The notes below the pieces were generated by a model, which did no database searches, was not told where the DNA came from, and was given only the letters and a program-made list of their open reading frames with translations. Positions 1 through 11,521 of a DNA stretch of 64,000 nt are shown piece by piece (positions within the stretch are counted from its first letter, which is position 1; every line of letters starts with the position of its first letter). The stretch is from positions 50,075,501-50,139,500 of the forward strand of contig NC_068558.1 of NCBI RefSeq assembly GCF_022201045.2, written 5' to 3'. The translations under genes were made by a program, and so were the position numbers. The DNA is from Citrus sinensis (taxonomy: Eukaryota > Streptophyta > Magnoliopsida > Sapindales > Rutaceae).

Positions 1-1892
1 CCCAAAACAAAAAAAAAATGTATTAATTTGGAGATCATTCCTCCCCATTTTCTTTTTCTTTTTTAATTAATTTTCCTCATTTAATTGTATTTTACATATG
101 CATAATGCTATTGTACCTTCTTCTTCTTTTTTTCCCCCTTTTTTATTGAATATATGCACTAAATTATCACCTAAAAGAAATATTATGCAAAAACGCCTCA
201 TTTCCTCTCCTTTTGTTCACAGCCAAGCAACATTAATTCAAGTTGGGGAATGAAATATTTGCCCCTTGTATGTCTACTACTACATACTACGATGGAATGG
301 TTTGAAAATAAACCATTAATATTCTTCTTTAGTACTTGAAAGCTTCTTAACATTCGCATACAACTTTTTTTTTCTTTTTTTTTTAAGAATCAATGGATAA
401 AGTGCTTTTGAATACAATGAATCACTTCAAAACACATTCTTCATTCATTCTTCACTTTAACATTTGCTATATAGTTACTACTCCTAACAAGTATGTTTTT
501 TGGCTTTCAAGTTAGAACACAAATTAATATCGTGATAAATGATTGATTATGTTCATTTAAAAAAAATCTTTATATATATAATCATGATTTGATAGTATAT
601 AAACATAAGAAAAAGGTATCTACACTAAAGAAAAACTATATATATATATATTTATAATATAGAGCATAGGAGATGAGATAGTGCAGCGGCAATAGAATCA
701 TGAAAGAAATATGAGCAATACTTCAATCTATGGTGTGCAAATTGTGATTTTGTAATGGGACATAAATAACTTTATCAATCACTAATGCGACTTTAATCCA
801 TGATTTCTGAACGGATCTTTGCTTTGATTCTTCAAATAACCAAGCCCTCCACTCTGTATAGATCACAACTGACTTGGAGCCCTCCGAACATTGCCATGAG
901 AATTAAACAATTTTGGTTCCAGGCTTTCAATATTATTTAGGTAAGCTTTGTAAGAATCACAGGACCATTTTGCATTTCCGATGAGATTGCTCGTGCTTGT
1001 CATATATCTTTAGGAGGAAATATTAATCTGTATCTAACCGATAGGGGCGATTTCTATATATATACAATTGAATATGTTTTCTTTATTGTATTTCTTCATG
1101 GATCATTTCATGTTAGCGGTCTAGATTTGAGCAAATAATGCAAATCTCCATTGAACATTTGCAAAGATTGCGGAGATGATAAAATCTCATTTGGAGTTGT
1201 GATTTAAGTGATTAAAATAACCTAGTGGCTAACCTCTAGTGTACAGACAGAGCCAATTATGAAAATGATAATTTAATCACGTATAGTATAGATGATTAGG
1301 CGTCCACTATAACCTTCGTGAACACTTCCAACTGCAGCACGTGACACGTGTGAAAAAAGTATGCAGCTAACCATTTTTTAATGCTGGAACCGAAGGCCAA
1401 ACGCAGCCTTTCCCCATGTCATGAGTGTACTAATCTTTAAAATCTATTGAGACCCAAAAAAATAAAATCATATTACTGTAGCATATAAAATAATAAAATT
1501 ATTTATATTATAATATTGTGATTTTGATTATGGTGTTGTTTTGTAAATGACCAAATATCAGTTTTCATATCAAAATCACCACCACCCACAAAATTAGCGG
1601 TTCTCACCGTCCAATAAAAGGCCCTCCAAGAAAGACTCTCCTCACATCGATTCCTATTGGTCAATCATAAACCCCTACATCACAGCCTGTACCTCTATCA
1701 CCTTCATGGTAAGAGGCAAGATCGGCAAAAGCATTATTAGTCATTTAGAAATAATTGTTATGCAATACCACCAGTAGCCGAAACAGAAGCTTCCGCTCTC
1801 TCTCTCTCAAAACTCTCTTTATAAGGATTTGTAATCCAAGCTCTCCATTTGGGATTTGAGAACAAATTTTTCTCTTTTGCTTTACGTGATCC
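1..1892. other. Intergenic / upstream region of the RING gene
   Basis: AT-rich sequence with poly-T and (TA)n tracts (for example near 570-660) and no convincing coding frame. The last 600 bases look promoter-like: paired G-boxes lie at 1338-1350 and a CT-rich stretch at about 1797-1815, typical of plant 5' leaders. No other gene could be supported. Confidence 0.6.
1338..1350. promoter_or_regulatory. Paired G-box / ABRE-like elements
   Basis: Two CACGTG cores, at 1338-1343 and 1345-1350, are separated by one base, about 540 bp upstream of the RING-H2 start codon. CACGTG is bound by plant bZIP and bHLH factors, and the second core has the ACACGTGT flanks typical of ABA-response elements. The motifs are visible; their function is inferred from position and pairing. 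Confidence 0.5.
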
Positions 1893-2402
1893 ATGGGTTT
1901 CCCAGTCGGGTACACAGAAGTATTCTTGCCGAAGTTCTTCGTACACACGCTTTCCTTTCTGGGTTTCATCAGGAACATCATTATCTGCTTGTTTCGCTAT
2001 CTGGGTCTATCCGATTTTCTTGAAACAGACGTCATTTGGCCCGACAACTCTCCGACCCGAATACCCGAAAACGCGCCTGTATCCGCTCGCCTGATCCGAG
2101 AAATCCTGCCAGTGATCAAGTTCCAGGACCTGGAGATGGTCAACGGAGACCCGCCCGAGAATTGTGCGGTTTGTTTGTACGAGTTTGAAGGCGGAGAAGA
2201 GATCAGGTGGTTGAGGAACTGCAAGCACATTTTTCACAGGGCGTGCCTGGACCCTTGGATGGACCATGATCAGAAAACGTGTCCGCTTTGTAGGACACCC
2301 TTTGTGCCCGACGAGATGCAGGAGGAGTTTAATCAACGGCTCTGGGCTGCTTCCGGTGTTGATGATCTTTTCAGTGAGTACAGTTCGGTTCCGGAGTTGT
2401 AG
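1893..2402 (+). CDS. BRH1: RING-H2 finger E3 ubiquitin ligase, BRH1-like
   Basis: Intronless 169-residue protein. A hydrophobic N-terminal stretch (about residues 15-37) is a likely membrane anchor. A RING-H2 domain follows, with ligands C91, C94, C110, H112, H115, C118, C130 and C133 and the usual Trp after the sixth ligand (W122). A single N-terminal anchor plus a C-terminal RING-H2 at about 170 residues matches the BRH1/XERICO-like class of small plant E3 ligases, which transfer ubiquitin from an E2 to membrane or cytosolic substrates. BRH1 is the brassinosteroid-responsive member in Arabidopsis. The chosen ATG opens the hydrophobic segment; a CT-rich leader and a G-box pair lie upstream. 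RING ligase activity is secure from the ligands; the BRH1 assignment rests on overall resemblance. Confidence 0.88.
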   Translation: MGFPVGYTEVFLPKFFVHTLSFLGFIRNIIICLFRYLGLSDFLETDVIWPDNSPTRIPENAPVSARLIREILPVIKFQDLEMVNGDPPENCAVCLYEFEGGEEIRWLRNCKHIFHRACLDPWMDHDQKTCPLCRTPFVPDEMQEEFNQRLWAASGVDDLFSEYSSVPEL

Positions 2403-4650
2403 AAATCTTTGTAGGGTTAGAATTGATGAAATAGCTAGTTTTTGTTCGATGAGTTTTGTATATACTTCATCAACAAAATGAAAATTTGGCACGTAGCAAT
2501 ACAACAAATTTAAGAAATAAATGAAAGAAACAAAGTTTCGTTATATCATGGATGTTTTTTTTTTTTCTTCGTTGAACTTTTTATTTCCATAATTTTTTTT
2601 TGTTAGATTCTCACAATTTATCTTTCAATGGTATATTTTTTTTGGACGCGGTGATTTTTTTTTTATAGATAAATTTACTTACCCCTTTAAGGAAAAGGGG
2701 AAAGAAAATTGAGCTTATTAAGGTTTGTTTAATCTCAATAGCTTTATGTTATGAGGCAGCAGGCTGTAAATTGGAGTAATTCATAAGATTTTTTAATGTT
2801 AAAAAAAGGCTATCACATGAAACATTAGATTGTTAATACTTAATAGTATAGTAAAAAGTTCGTCAAGTAGGTGGCTGGCTGACCGGTTTGTTAGGATTTT
2901 GTCAGGATCTGACAGTGGATCGTCATGATGAATTTGATCAGATATAATAATATTGATGATAGTTAATTTGTTAAGATTTTTTTTTACTTTTCTTTCGTAT
3001 ATACGTGGGGTTAAAGAACCCAGAGGGTGTGGTACGGTAAAATAAATTAGTGATTAAGGGTGATGTTCAGTGATAATTATATTTCAAAGCGTAGCATTAC
3101 TTGAATCGAAGCTATTGCATTAAAGCTGGTGGGTGTATTGTGATATTCATGTCTCTACATAATGAATGATAATGTTGAAATTGGACTTTGTGCCTGAGCG
3201 ATCACTTCACCAGGCTCTGTAACTGTGATCTATAAGTTTCCAAGCTGGCTTCTGGTAACAAGACCTGAAACTGGGGCAACTTCTGCCACATGACATCTGA
3301 ATCGATCTGTCCAAATTTCTATCTTACTCGAGGAGCGAGGTACAGGCCTCTCTGTGCTGATCATCCAAATTTTATCTACGGGTACGGCTATGATCTGAAT
3401 CATTATATAATTATCATACATATAGAAGCTTAAACGGTCTTGGATCCTGTATGTTTTTGTATTTTAAAGAAAGGGAAACAAAACAAGGGTATCCTATGCG
3501 ACAAGTTGGGTGGTAAATTTATAATCAACCATGATGAAGATTTAATGAAACCATTTTAAAGATGGAAAGTGCCAAACCACAGTAATGATTGAGAGATCCT
3601 AAATGAATCTTTAATATTGCTTTTACTAAGAGGTTGAATCTGTGAAAATGATTACGGCCTAGATATAATAATATTCAATGCTCTACCCCACTTAAGTACA
3701 CCATATTAATTTGCATCTACTCTTCTTTAAAGAGGGGGGGGGGGGGGGGGGCAAACAAATTGATATTATGAATAAACCGAATCCAAACGGTGGTTTGATT
3801 AGATTTGAAAAATAACTGAAAACTAATTGGTTTGTCTAAATAAATAAAAAAATAAAGATTTTAAGGGTTAAAAATTAAAAAAAAAAGTCGAACATAACTA
3901 GAATTGAACCATGTAGATTCGGTTCGTAATTTTTAAAATATCTATTCGATTCACCTCAGTTCGATTTAAAAAAAGAAAAGAAAAAAGAGCCGTATCCACC
4001 CCTAATTTTTATTTTTTTTATTTTTTTAGTGTCCTCTGGTTTAAAACAAAACTTTCCATTGTGTGAAATGAAAGCACACTTTGAGTGGCTAGTGATGAAT
4101 GCAAATCTTTCGACCCAAAAGATTTTGCCATTGAAATTGGGCTTACGATCGCCAAATTATTGTCTAATTCTACAGTCCAAGCCCATATCATTTTAACCTC
4201 GATAAACGTCAGCCGTCGATTTTGACGACTTCCATAGGTTGATACTCCCGTAGTATATATACTATGATTACCGTGCGTCGTTTGACTTCATTAACAGAAT
4301 CCTGAACGAAGACACAACCATTTTGCTAATTTACAAAAAACACCCTGTAATAGCTACCAATTCATAGCCACCTTTGAAGTCATTCCAAGGAAATACAAAT
4401 ATTGTCAAGTCTAACGCACGAAATATTTAACTGACTGAATTTCCCGTTTGAGTTCTGACGGTTTTAATTTCATTTTCAGCTCACAAACATAAACAAACCC
4501 CCCATCATCATATTCATTTCCTCACTCTTTCCACCTTGCTTAAACCCCAAGACTCTCTCAATCGTATAGTTAAATCAAAACTCACTTTCTATTATATATC
4601 ATTTCTCAAGTCTGAAGATCTAGAGAAGTCCACAACAAGATCAAAAGGAT
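2403..4650. other. Intergenic region with an 18-base G run
   Basis: No gene is seen. The region holds poly-T tracts after the RING gene, an uninterrupted run of 18 G at 3734-3751, and a stretch at about 3760-4010 containing diverged GGTTCG/CGAACC-like words and ending in an ATCCACCCC motif, which may be a decayed repeat. From about 4490 to 4651 there is a pyrimidine-rich leader with a donor-like GGGTACGT, probably the untranslated first exon of the EGF gene. Confidence 0.5.
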
Positions 4651-4808
4651 CGGGTACGTATGTTATTACAATTAATGATCATTGTTAATTCCTTAGATGA
4701 TCTCATCATTATAGATCCATTCTTAGAGCATAGCCAAGATGCATATATTTATGTGTGTTTGTGTTTGGAAAATGGAATACACACAGGGGAAAGTTTTGTG
4801 ACGAAGAG

Positions 4809-5539
4809 ATGACAATGTGTGATGGAACAAACGAATTTTGGTGTGAGCATGGAGGGAAATGTGAAGAGATAGTTCAGGGGGAGATGTATGACTGCAAATG
4901 CCCTGCAGGGTATGCAGGTGAGCATTGTGAGCATTCTGGGACTCCTTGTGGTCAGATATTCTGCTTTCATGAGGCTCAATGCTTGGCTCTATCTCAAGTA
5001 CATAATGCTTGCGATTGCCCTCCTGATTGGAAAGGAAGTGCTGATTGCTCTCTCCCAACACTATCACAAACAGGTCATTCATTCTGCTCGTGTTATATAA
5101 TTAACACTTCAATTTTATCATCAACAATCTCATTTTAAAACTTTAACTATAGTTGTTCTGATGAGTATCGTACGTATCTCTAATACTTGTTTCGGATTCT
5201 TCTGTAAATTCAACCATAGCCAGGTATCCCCAAGACAAAATCAGCAACAATGCTAATGTGGGTGTAGTTCATCTTTTCCCAAACCAGTTTTGAGAATACC
5301 CCTTTTGCTTCATGTCAAGGCTGAAGCTAAGTCACTGGATTTCTTCTTCTTATTATTATTTTGTTATTCTACAGTGGATGGTTGGGTTCTTGGCCTTTTC
5401 ATGTTCAGCGGGAGCTGTTGTAGGAGGTGCTATCTACGCCAAGAAATTATTCAAAAAGAAATCAAACACTGCTCCAAGATTCCAGCAACTATCAAGTGTG
5501 CAGACTCAAGATATATTGGACGGCGATGAGAATGAATGA
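4809..5539 (+). CDS. Small membrane protein with two EGF-like modules
   Basis: Three coding exons: 4809-5073, 5224-5261 and 5375-5539, predicting 155 residues. The 38-nt middle exon was deduced from phase: exon 1 leaves one base, the middle exon completes 13 codons, and the third frame then continues into the hydrophobic segment. Two cysteine-rich modules (about residues 4-40 and 47-80), each with the closing CxC then C pattern of EGF domains (DCKCPAGYAGEHC and ACDCPPDWKGSADC), are followed by one transmembrane segment (about 98-120) and a short basic cytoplasmic tail. A 5' untranslated exon probably ends at 4651 and joins at 4785 (CACACAG acceptor); the first ATG after that junction is 4809. 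No signal peptide precedes the EGF modules, which is odd for a domain that needs disulfides. Function unknown. Confidence 0.72.
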
Positions 5540-7751
5540 TTCAATGATCCGCAATTAATGATTCCTCACACCTTTGATCTGTGTATATATATTTTTTTGG
5601 GGGGGCTTTTTCAGGGTCTTATATCTTGTATTAATTTTTAAAAGGTTGTATGACTATATCTATTGGGAAATATCAGTTGTCAGTGACTTATGCCGTTATA
5701 TATGATTAAGAATTCGTTTAAATTTCTTCGATGAATTCAGATATAAACTATCGTGCAGTGTACCAGACTCCCTGTAGAAACCCTAATCTAGGTCTTGAAG
5801 AAAAGGGTCCAAGCAAATAATACTACACTTGCACCGATCTCACTCGAGGCTCGAGGAATGATGATGAATGATGATCTGCTAAATAAAAGATTTTATTCCC
5901 GGTCACCATGTCTATGCACAGCACTGGATTTAAAAAGATGTCGGTTGACGTGATCACCCAGGTAGTTTAATTATGCATGTACCGGACAGCTTTCACATTA
6001 CTTCATTTAAGAAACCTTCTTCTCTCCAATTAAGGTGCGCTTTTCGTGCTAAATTGGCTACTATTATATATATATACACATCAGTATTAATTCAACAATG
6101 TGTGTACGGGGAGAATACAAAGATAACGTGGCTAAATATCAGCTAGTCTCTTGTTCCATGATCAATTCGAAATTTTTTTTTTTTTGTCGGTTTTTCTATT
6201 GGGCCAAGCCCATTCTTTTGACCCCAAAACACAGAAATCCTAACCCGGTTCTGTTATAAATTCTTTCTTGTGAATTATGTGAACGCAAGAAGAATAACCG
6301 GAATATGAGCTTCAGGGTGAAAAAAATCACTACGTGATACTGATACGCAGGCTGCAAAGGAGGCGCGATGTATTAGCTGGCAGGGTTCACCTCTGATACC
6401 GCTTCTTTACCAGTTTAATTAATTAACATATTGTACTTTTACAGTACTGAGCTGAACCAAATTAAGGGGGAAAAAGAAAAATAAAAAAAAATATCTGAAG
6501 GGCTATTCTCAGCATTTCTGCTGGTTTCTGAATTATCGGGCATTTATACAAACGTCAAGGCATCTGGGGAGTAAAATTACCATCCGTCTAAAACTTTTCG
6601 GAATTCAACTTCCTAATAAAATTAATGAGTAAAAAATTACACTCAACCTAGCTCAATTTTGGAACGATTGTTTGTTTACATGCAGATGATACATAGGCCA
6701 AAATGGATAATATATAGAATTTAGTTATGTTTTATAGGCCAATTGCAGCGGCAAGTGGTGGGTCAGTTTAGAACGGTGTAGGTCCTTACCGCACTTTGTT
6801 TCATCGTTCTAATTTTAATTACCTATTAGTTTCCGCTAAAGATTGTCCTGCCGGGTGACACGTCTGCCTGGTGTCACCCCTTTCCAAAAAATATATATAT
6901 ATACACACACACAAACACACATTGGCATTACCTAATCTCTGGATTATTCGCTGCATTTATGCCCTGAAAGCTCTAATGTCCGCAAAGACATCACAGCCGT
7001 TGCTGGGGTTCCCTTCCTTTAGCCTACACATCAAATTCATTTTTGACGTGGGCCAAACGTGGTTGCGACTTCCTTTCACCGCGCGTGCACATTAGCGCGT
7101 CTCTTCCACGCTTCATTCCTTCCCTCTCTGTTCGAGGAGGAAAGAATCGGAGATGTTAGGTTACAGGATCTTCTGAACCATCTCACCCTTTTTAAACCAA
7201 CGAATTCTCCATAATACCCCTTTACGCAGGCCTACTGTTGGAGAAGTGGAACACATAAAAGGAGACTGACTCTTCCAGTATCGGCATATACAATCCTTGA
7301 AATATATTCAACTGGGCAAGTAATGCTCAATCTGTACGTAGCTTATCATGGAAGCGGGCTGCACGTGATAATTTCTTATAAAAGAAAAACAAATAGCTTT
7401 GGACAACTATCGTGACGTGTAATAGCGGCAGCTTTCTTTTTACTCCCAAAGAAATCTCCGCAAATAAATATAAAACAAAAGGGCAAGATTGTCAAGAAAA
7501 AGAAAACGAGACGAAACATATGAAGGGCCGAGAAAGCAACAGAAAGTTAAGAAACCCTGATTATCGAGTTCTGTGAGATCTGCAAAAAACCATGAGAGAG
7601 AGACCCGCCTGTGAAAGAGAGAGAGAGAGAAAAAAAATTAAATTATAAACACAAAAAAAAAGAATAAAATAAGATAAAATAAAAAGAAGCTTTTAAGATC
7701 TAAATATAAATACCGGTCTCTATTATACCTGTTTATTATCTATCTTAGAAT
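5540..7751. other. Intergenic region / WRC gene upstream region
   Basis: No coding gene seen. Contains the 3' end of the EGF gene, short (TA)n and (CA)n tracts (6891-6920), and from about 7550 a purine-rich leader with a (GA)n stretch at 7615-7632 leading into the WRC gene. An open frame at 6871-7095 has low-complexity ends and no recognisable domain, so it is not called. Confidence 0.5.
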
Positions 7752-9079
7752 ATGAGGATTCGCAAGAACGCGAAGCTCTCTTCGATATTGCCTTCGCACG
7801 CTTCAACACCAGAGACTCTGCAGACACACGTGTGCCAGCTGAACCAGTCGCCATGGGATGTGATTCCTTTCTCTCAAGACAGCTGCCCATCTTTAATTTA
7901 TCAAGTGAGTTTACTTTCTCGTTGTTGATATTATCACAGATCTATCGAAACCCTCCTGTATTTTACCCTCCATTTATCTGCATTTTCACTTCCGGGTTCT
8001 AGGGTTTTGTGAACACACTCCATTAGGGTTTCATTAAAACCCTAAATTTTCTCGTTTTTGTCGTGTATTCACATTCAAACAGTCGATTAGGGTAATGGAT
8101 CGTTGCCATTTCTCGCTATTATCGCGTGTTATCAGCTCTTATTCTTCTGCGTTTTGCTTCTCAGTTCGAAGGAGAAGATAGCTTCACAGGAAATGGGAGC
8201 TTCGGGGAATCTATTGGCGCTGTTGAGAGGTAATCAACTATTCTTCTTCAAATCGAATCTTTGGTTTCAATTTTGTCTCATATTTTTATCTTCATCGAGT
8301 GTTAGGGTTTTTTATTTTTTTATTTTTTGTAATTCATCATTTTCGAATAGTAATACAAAAGGGCAGTAATTATCCAAAAATTTGTGATGGGTAGCGAGCC
8401 TCAATGTGTTTGTGATTGTAAATATGTTGCATATACGCGCAGCGTGGCTTCGTTGATGGACGGAGAAGAGAAGGCAGTAATGTTCAAAGTGGATGAAATG
8501 GTTGTCGACGATAATGAGAATGTGTTCGACAGTAACGAAGAAATTAAAGTGGATGACGAATTTGGGCTCGATAATGATTATAAACCTCCAGCTTGTTGCA
8601 TAAAGACAGATGGCAAGGGCTGGCACTGCAGAAACGAGCCCAAATATGGGCACAACTTGTGCGACCATCACTTATCTTTGCTCAAATCTTACAGCAACGG
8701 CACCTGTTCTTCTGTTACCCACTCTATCAAGAAACCTGACAAGGCAGTGGCCTTCAGTCGACGAGGCCGAGCTCGGGCAGCGAAGAAGGGTTCGTCGTCG
8801 AGTTCAAATCCGTACGAATTTTACTATTATTCTGGGTTTGGGCCTTCGTGGGGAAAAAGGAGAGGGGATAGAGTAATTGGAGAGAAAAAATGCGAAGCCG
8901 AAGAAGCTCACGAGAATACCCCACCGAACGATAAAACGCCGTCGTCTTCCTCACAAATTGATAATGATGAATTTGATTTTGTTGATGATGAATATGACGA
9001 GGATGACGAGAATGGAGATAGTGGAAAGAAGAGAACGAGGAAGCCTGTGAAAGCAAGATCATTAAAATCTCTCATGTGA
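7752..9079 (+). CDS. WRC zinc-finger domain protein
   Basis: Three exons, 7752-7904, 8165-8229 and 8443-9079, predict 284 residues. All junctions are GT-AG and the phases agree. The N terminus begins with a basic motif (MRIRKNAKLSS) and a short motif ending in SPWDVI, a pairing seen in plant WRC proteins. The WRC C3H signature Cx9Cx10CxxH is exact at C125, C135, C146 and H149. The rest is acidic and Ser-rich, with a basic cluster (SRRGRARAAKK, about 178-188) that can serve as a nuclear signal and a very acidic stretch near 240-270 before a basic C terminus. WRC domains are DNA-binding/nuclear-targeting zinc modules first described in growth-regulating factors; the QLQ domain of true GRFs is absent. 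A nuclear regulatory role is inferred; targets are unknown. Confidence 0.82.
8000..8046. promoter_or_regulatory. Cluster of three telo-box motifs in intron 1 of the WRC gene
   Basis: TAGGGTTTT at 8000-8008, TTAGGGTTT at 8023-8031 and AAAACCCTAAA at 8036-8046 lie within 47 bp in the first intron. AAACCCTA telo-boxes near the 5' ends of plant genes are bound by TRB-type Myb factors and are common in growth- and translation-related genes. The motifs are seen directly; the regulatory effect is inferred. Confidence 0.5.
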
Positions 9080-11434
9080 GCCAGGGTTTGTAGATCGCAC
9101 GGATGCTGGGTTATGCTGGGTTTCTTTTGTTTTTGTGTTTAGTATCGAATGTTTTATGATTATCGTTTTTTTTTTTTTTTTTTTTTTAATTTTAACTTTG
9201 GGTAAGTGGTTAGGGTTACTGGTTTTCGGACCTTTTTTTTTTTATGACTGGTGAGATTAGAATTACTCTTTAACATGGCAGTGGCGGTCTTTCTATGGTG
9301 TGACTCCAGTAGACCGAAGGGATTGTGTACTAAATCGATGTTTTGAAATGTAAGGGTAGTTTTGTAAATTTCCACTTTATGTTACAATTTGCAGTAGGTT
9401 TTGCATAGATCTTGTTACTTGTACTTAGTCGTGCATGCAATCTATGGAGAGAATCATTTTCTTTTCAAATAATTATTAGGTTTGGTCAATTTCAATTTGT
9501 AATGTGACAATCACGTGGACTTAAAATTTCATCTATTTTCACATTATTTTCTTTTGTTGTTCCTAATTTCAGCACTTTATTTTTTCAATTACGAAATTTA
9601 TAATAAAGAGTTGGGTTAAATTATTGCATATAAATATATCTATTTATAAAACTTTTTTTGACAAATAATACAATCACAAATATTTTTGTACAAACTGATA
9701 TAACATAATAATAAGATTAATTGAGTAAAAATTCATATGAACCATATGATTTGTTTTTACTATTTATATTTTCAATCAAGCAATTATTTTTTGTCACATT
9801 AATTTAAACAATATTATTTGTACTTTATACATGCAATAAGGGATAAATAAGTATTACCATTTTGAGAATATTTTTTGTTAAAATAATTCTAAAAAAACAA
9901 TTACTTAATGCAATTTTTCTCTTATAAAAAAAATATTTTATTTAATATATATCTTATGTTTGGAATGGAAGAATAATCCGAGTTTGTCCATATCAATCAT
10001 ATGTATCCATTTTTTTATCATTAGTTCAACTTTTATTTATTCTTATATGGATTAAGATGAGCTCAAAGTAGACTCTCTATTATTACTCTATTCAGTATTT
10101 ACAAACATCAACAAAGAATAAACTCTAACTGGTAAGTTGTAATGTGATTAATAAGTGCTATTACCTTTGCAAAATGACTAAGTTACCTCTTTGTATGCGG
10201 GAATTGTCGCATTCACATAAGCAACAGATAATCGATTGCAAGGATGAATTCACTAGCTTCGTTGACTTTTACATGACCAAATTCAGTCTACAACGCCTCC
10301 ACAGACGAGAAAAAGATTCTGATACAAGTCCGAAAAGCATAATCTGGTCAATAAATAGAATGGATTACACAAGTCACACACTCTATAATCGGTTTGATGA
10401 TAATTGTTAAAAATCTAACGTTGATATTGTACACAAGTAAACCAGAGGAAAATGAATCTTTAATTAGGTTGATAACACCAAAAATAATAAATAAAAACAA
10501 ACATGGCACTTTTGGCCCAGAAAAATTGGACTATCAAAATTAGTATAACCACAAGAATTAATCCGGTTTGATTAAAAACTGTCACAATCAAATATGTAGG
10601 TTTCATTTGCTAACTTACTCGAGTACAAAAGAAAGTACAGGATCCTTCGGGTTTATGCTGTTGTCGATCGACAGAAGCAAATTACCAACAGAGTATATAA
10701 GAGATATTTTCTTTTTCTAATTATTGTAATAATCCACGCACTCCGAAAGCACGTGGAGCACACTTGAGAAAAGAGACTCCGACATTCAACTTGTCGTAAT
10801 TTGTAAATTGTGACCTTGTTTTCGCACAGTGCTCAGTCGGGGCTCATGACTGGCCTGACGGGTGCCCTGTTGTCCTGCGACACACATTTTGTTATTATTT
10901 TTTATCCTCTTCGTTCTCAAATCTCACTCTGCATTATTATTTTCGACGAAAGAAAATCTGCCCTAACCAATTCAAGTAACAATGAATGAATGGGCCACGG
11001 CATAGATTTGTAAATTTCCATATTTTAAATTGAATGGAATTACTTGAGCTTGAAGCCTACGAGATGAAGAAATTGAATATACCGTCAATGATCTTGAGAA
11101 TCAGCAATTGAAGATTATTATTATATAGCCCAGAAGACCGATGGGTAGACCGGATTTAGATTTTATTTTATATTTCTGGGAAATGAGGCAATTGTCTATT
11201 AACTCCGCTTACTCAAAAGGGAGAAACTCGTATCATGACCAGAAAATTAGATAGTTACCATTCCGTATTTGCTAAAATGTTAAGACTCGATATAGATAGA
11301 TGCTGCTAAATATTACACATACATCGAAATTCCTAAGGTATGGAGATCATATGGATCGTACAGAGATAGGAAAGAGAAGCCAAAAGCCACGGGGAAAATC
11401 ATGTACAATAAAATACACTGTAGGGTAGTCGTGC
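9080..11434. other. Convergent intergenic region
   Basis: Lies between the 3' ends of the WRC gene (+) and the SNARE gene (-). It holds a poly-T run of about 24 bases at 9164-9187 and long AT-rich sequence, and a G-box (GCACGTGG) near 10750. The open frame at 10144-10410 (+) has no recognisable domain or splice context and is not called. Confidence 0.5.
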
Positions 11435-11521
11435 AAGATGTTGCTTGAACACCAACATCACTTTAACACACTGCATCTGGAAGATGTTGCTTGAACACCA
11501 ACATCACTTTAACACACTGCA
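11435..11521. repeat. Perfect 41-bp tandem duplication covering the SNARE terminal exon
   Basis: A 41-bp unit starting AAGATGTTGCTTGAACACC occurs at 11435-11475 and again, identically, at 11481-11521 (period 46, spacer TCTGG). On the minus strand each copy contains TGCAG followed by TGTGTTAAAGTGA, the acceptor and last coding exon of the SYP7 gene. The copy nearer the gene (exon 11504-11516) has the better pyrimidine tract; the other (11458-11470) is a possible spare. Confidence 0.85.

Noticed and set aside
5290-5529. Alternative third-exon frame in the EGF gene (reads VDGWVLGLFMFSG)
   Set aside because: It results if the middle micro-exon is skipped, and it lacks the clean membrane helix plus basic tail given by the three-exon model.
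8312-8671. Minus-strand 119-residue frame overlapping the WRC gene
   Set aside because: It is the antisense of intron 2 and exon 3 of a gene with an exact WRC signature.
10144-10410. Plus-strand 88-residue frame between WRC and SYP71
   Set aside because: No recognisable motif, no splice or leader context, and surrounded by AT-rich sequence.
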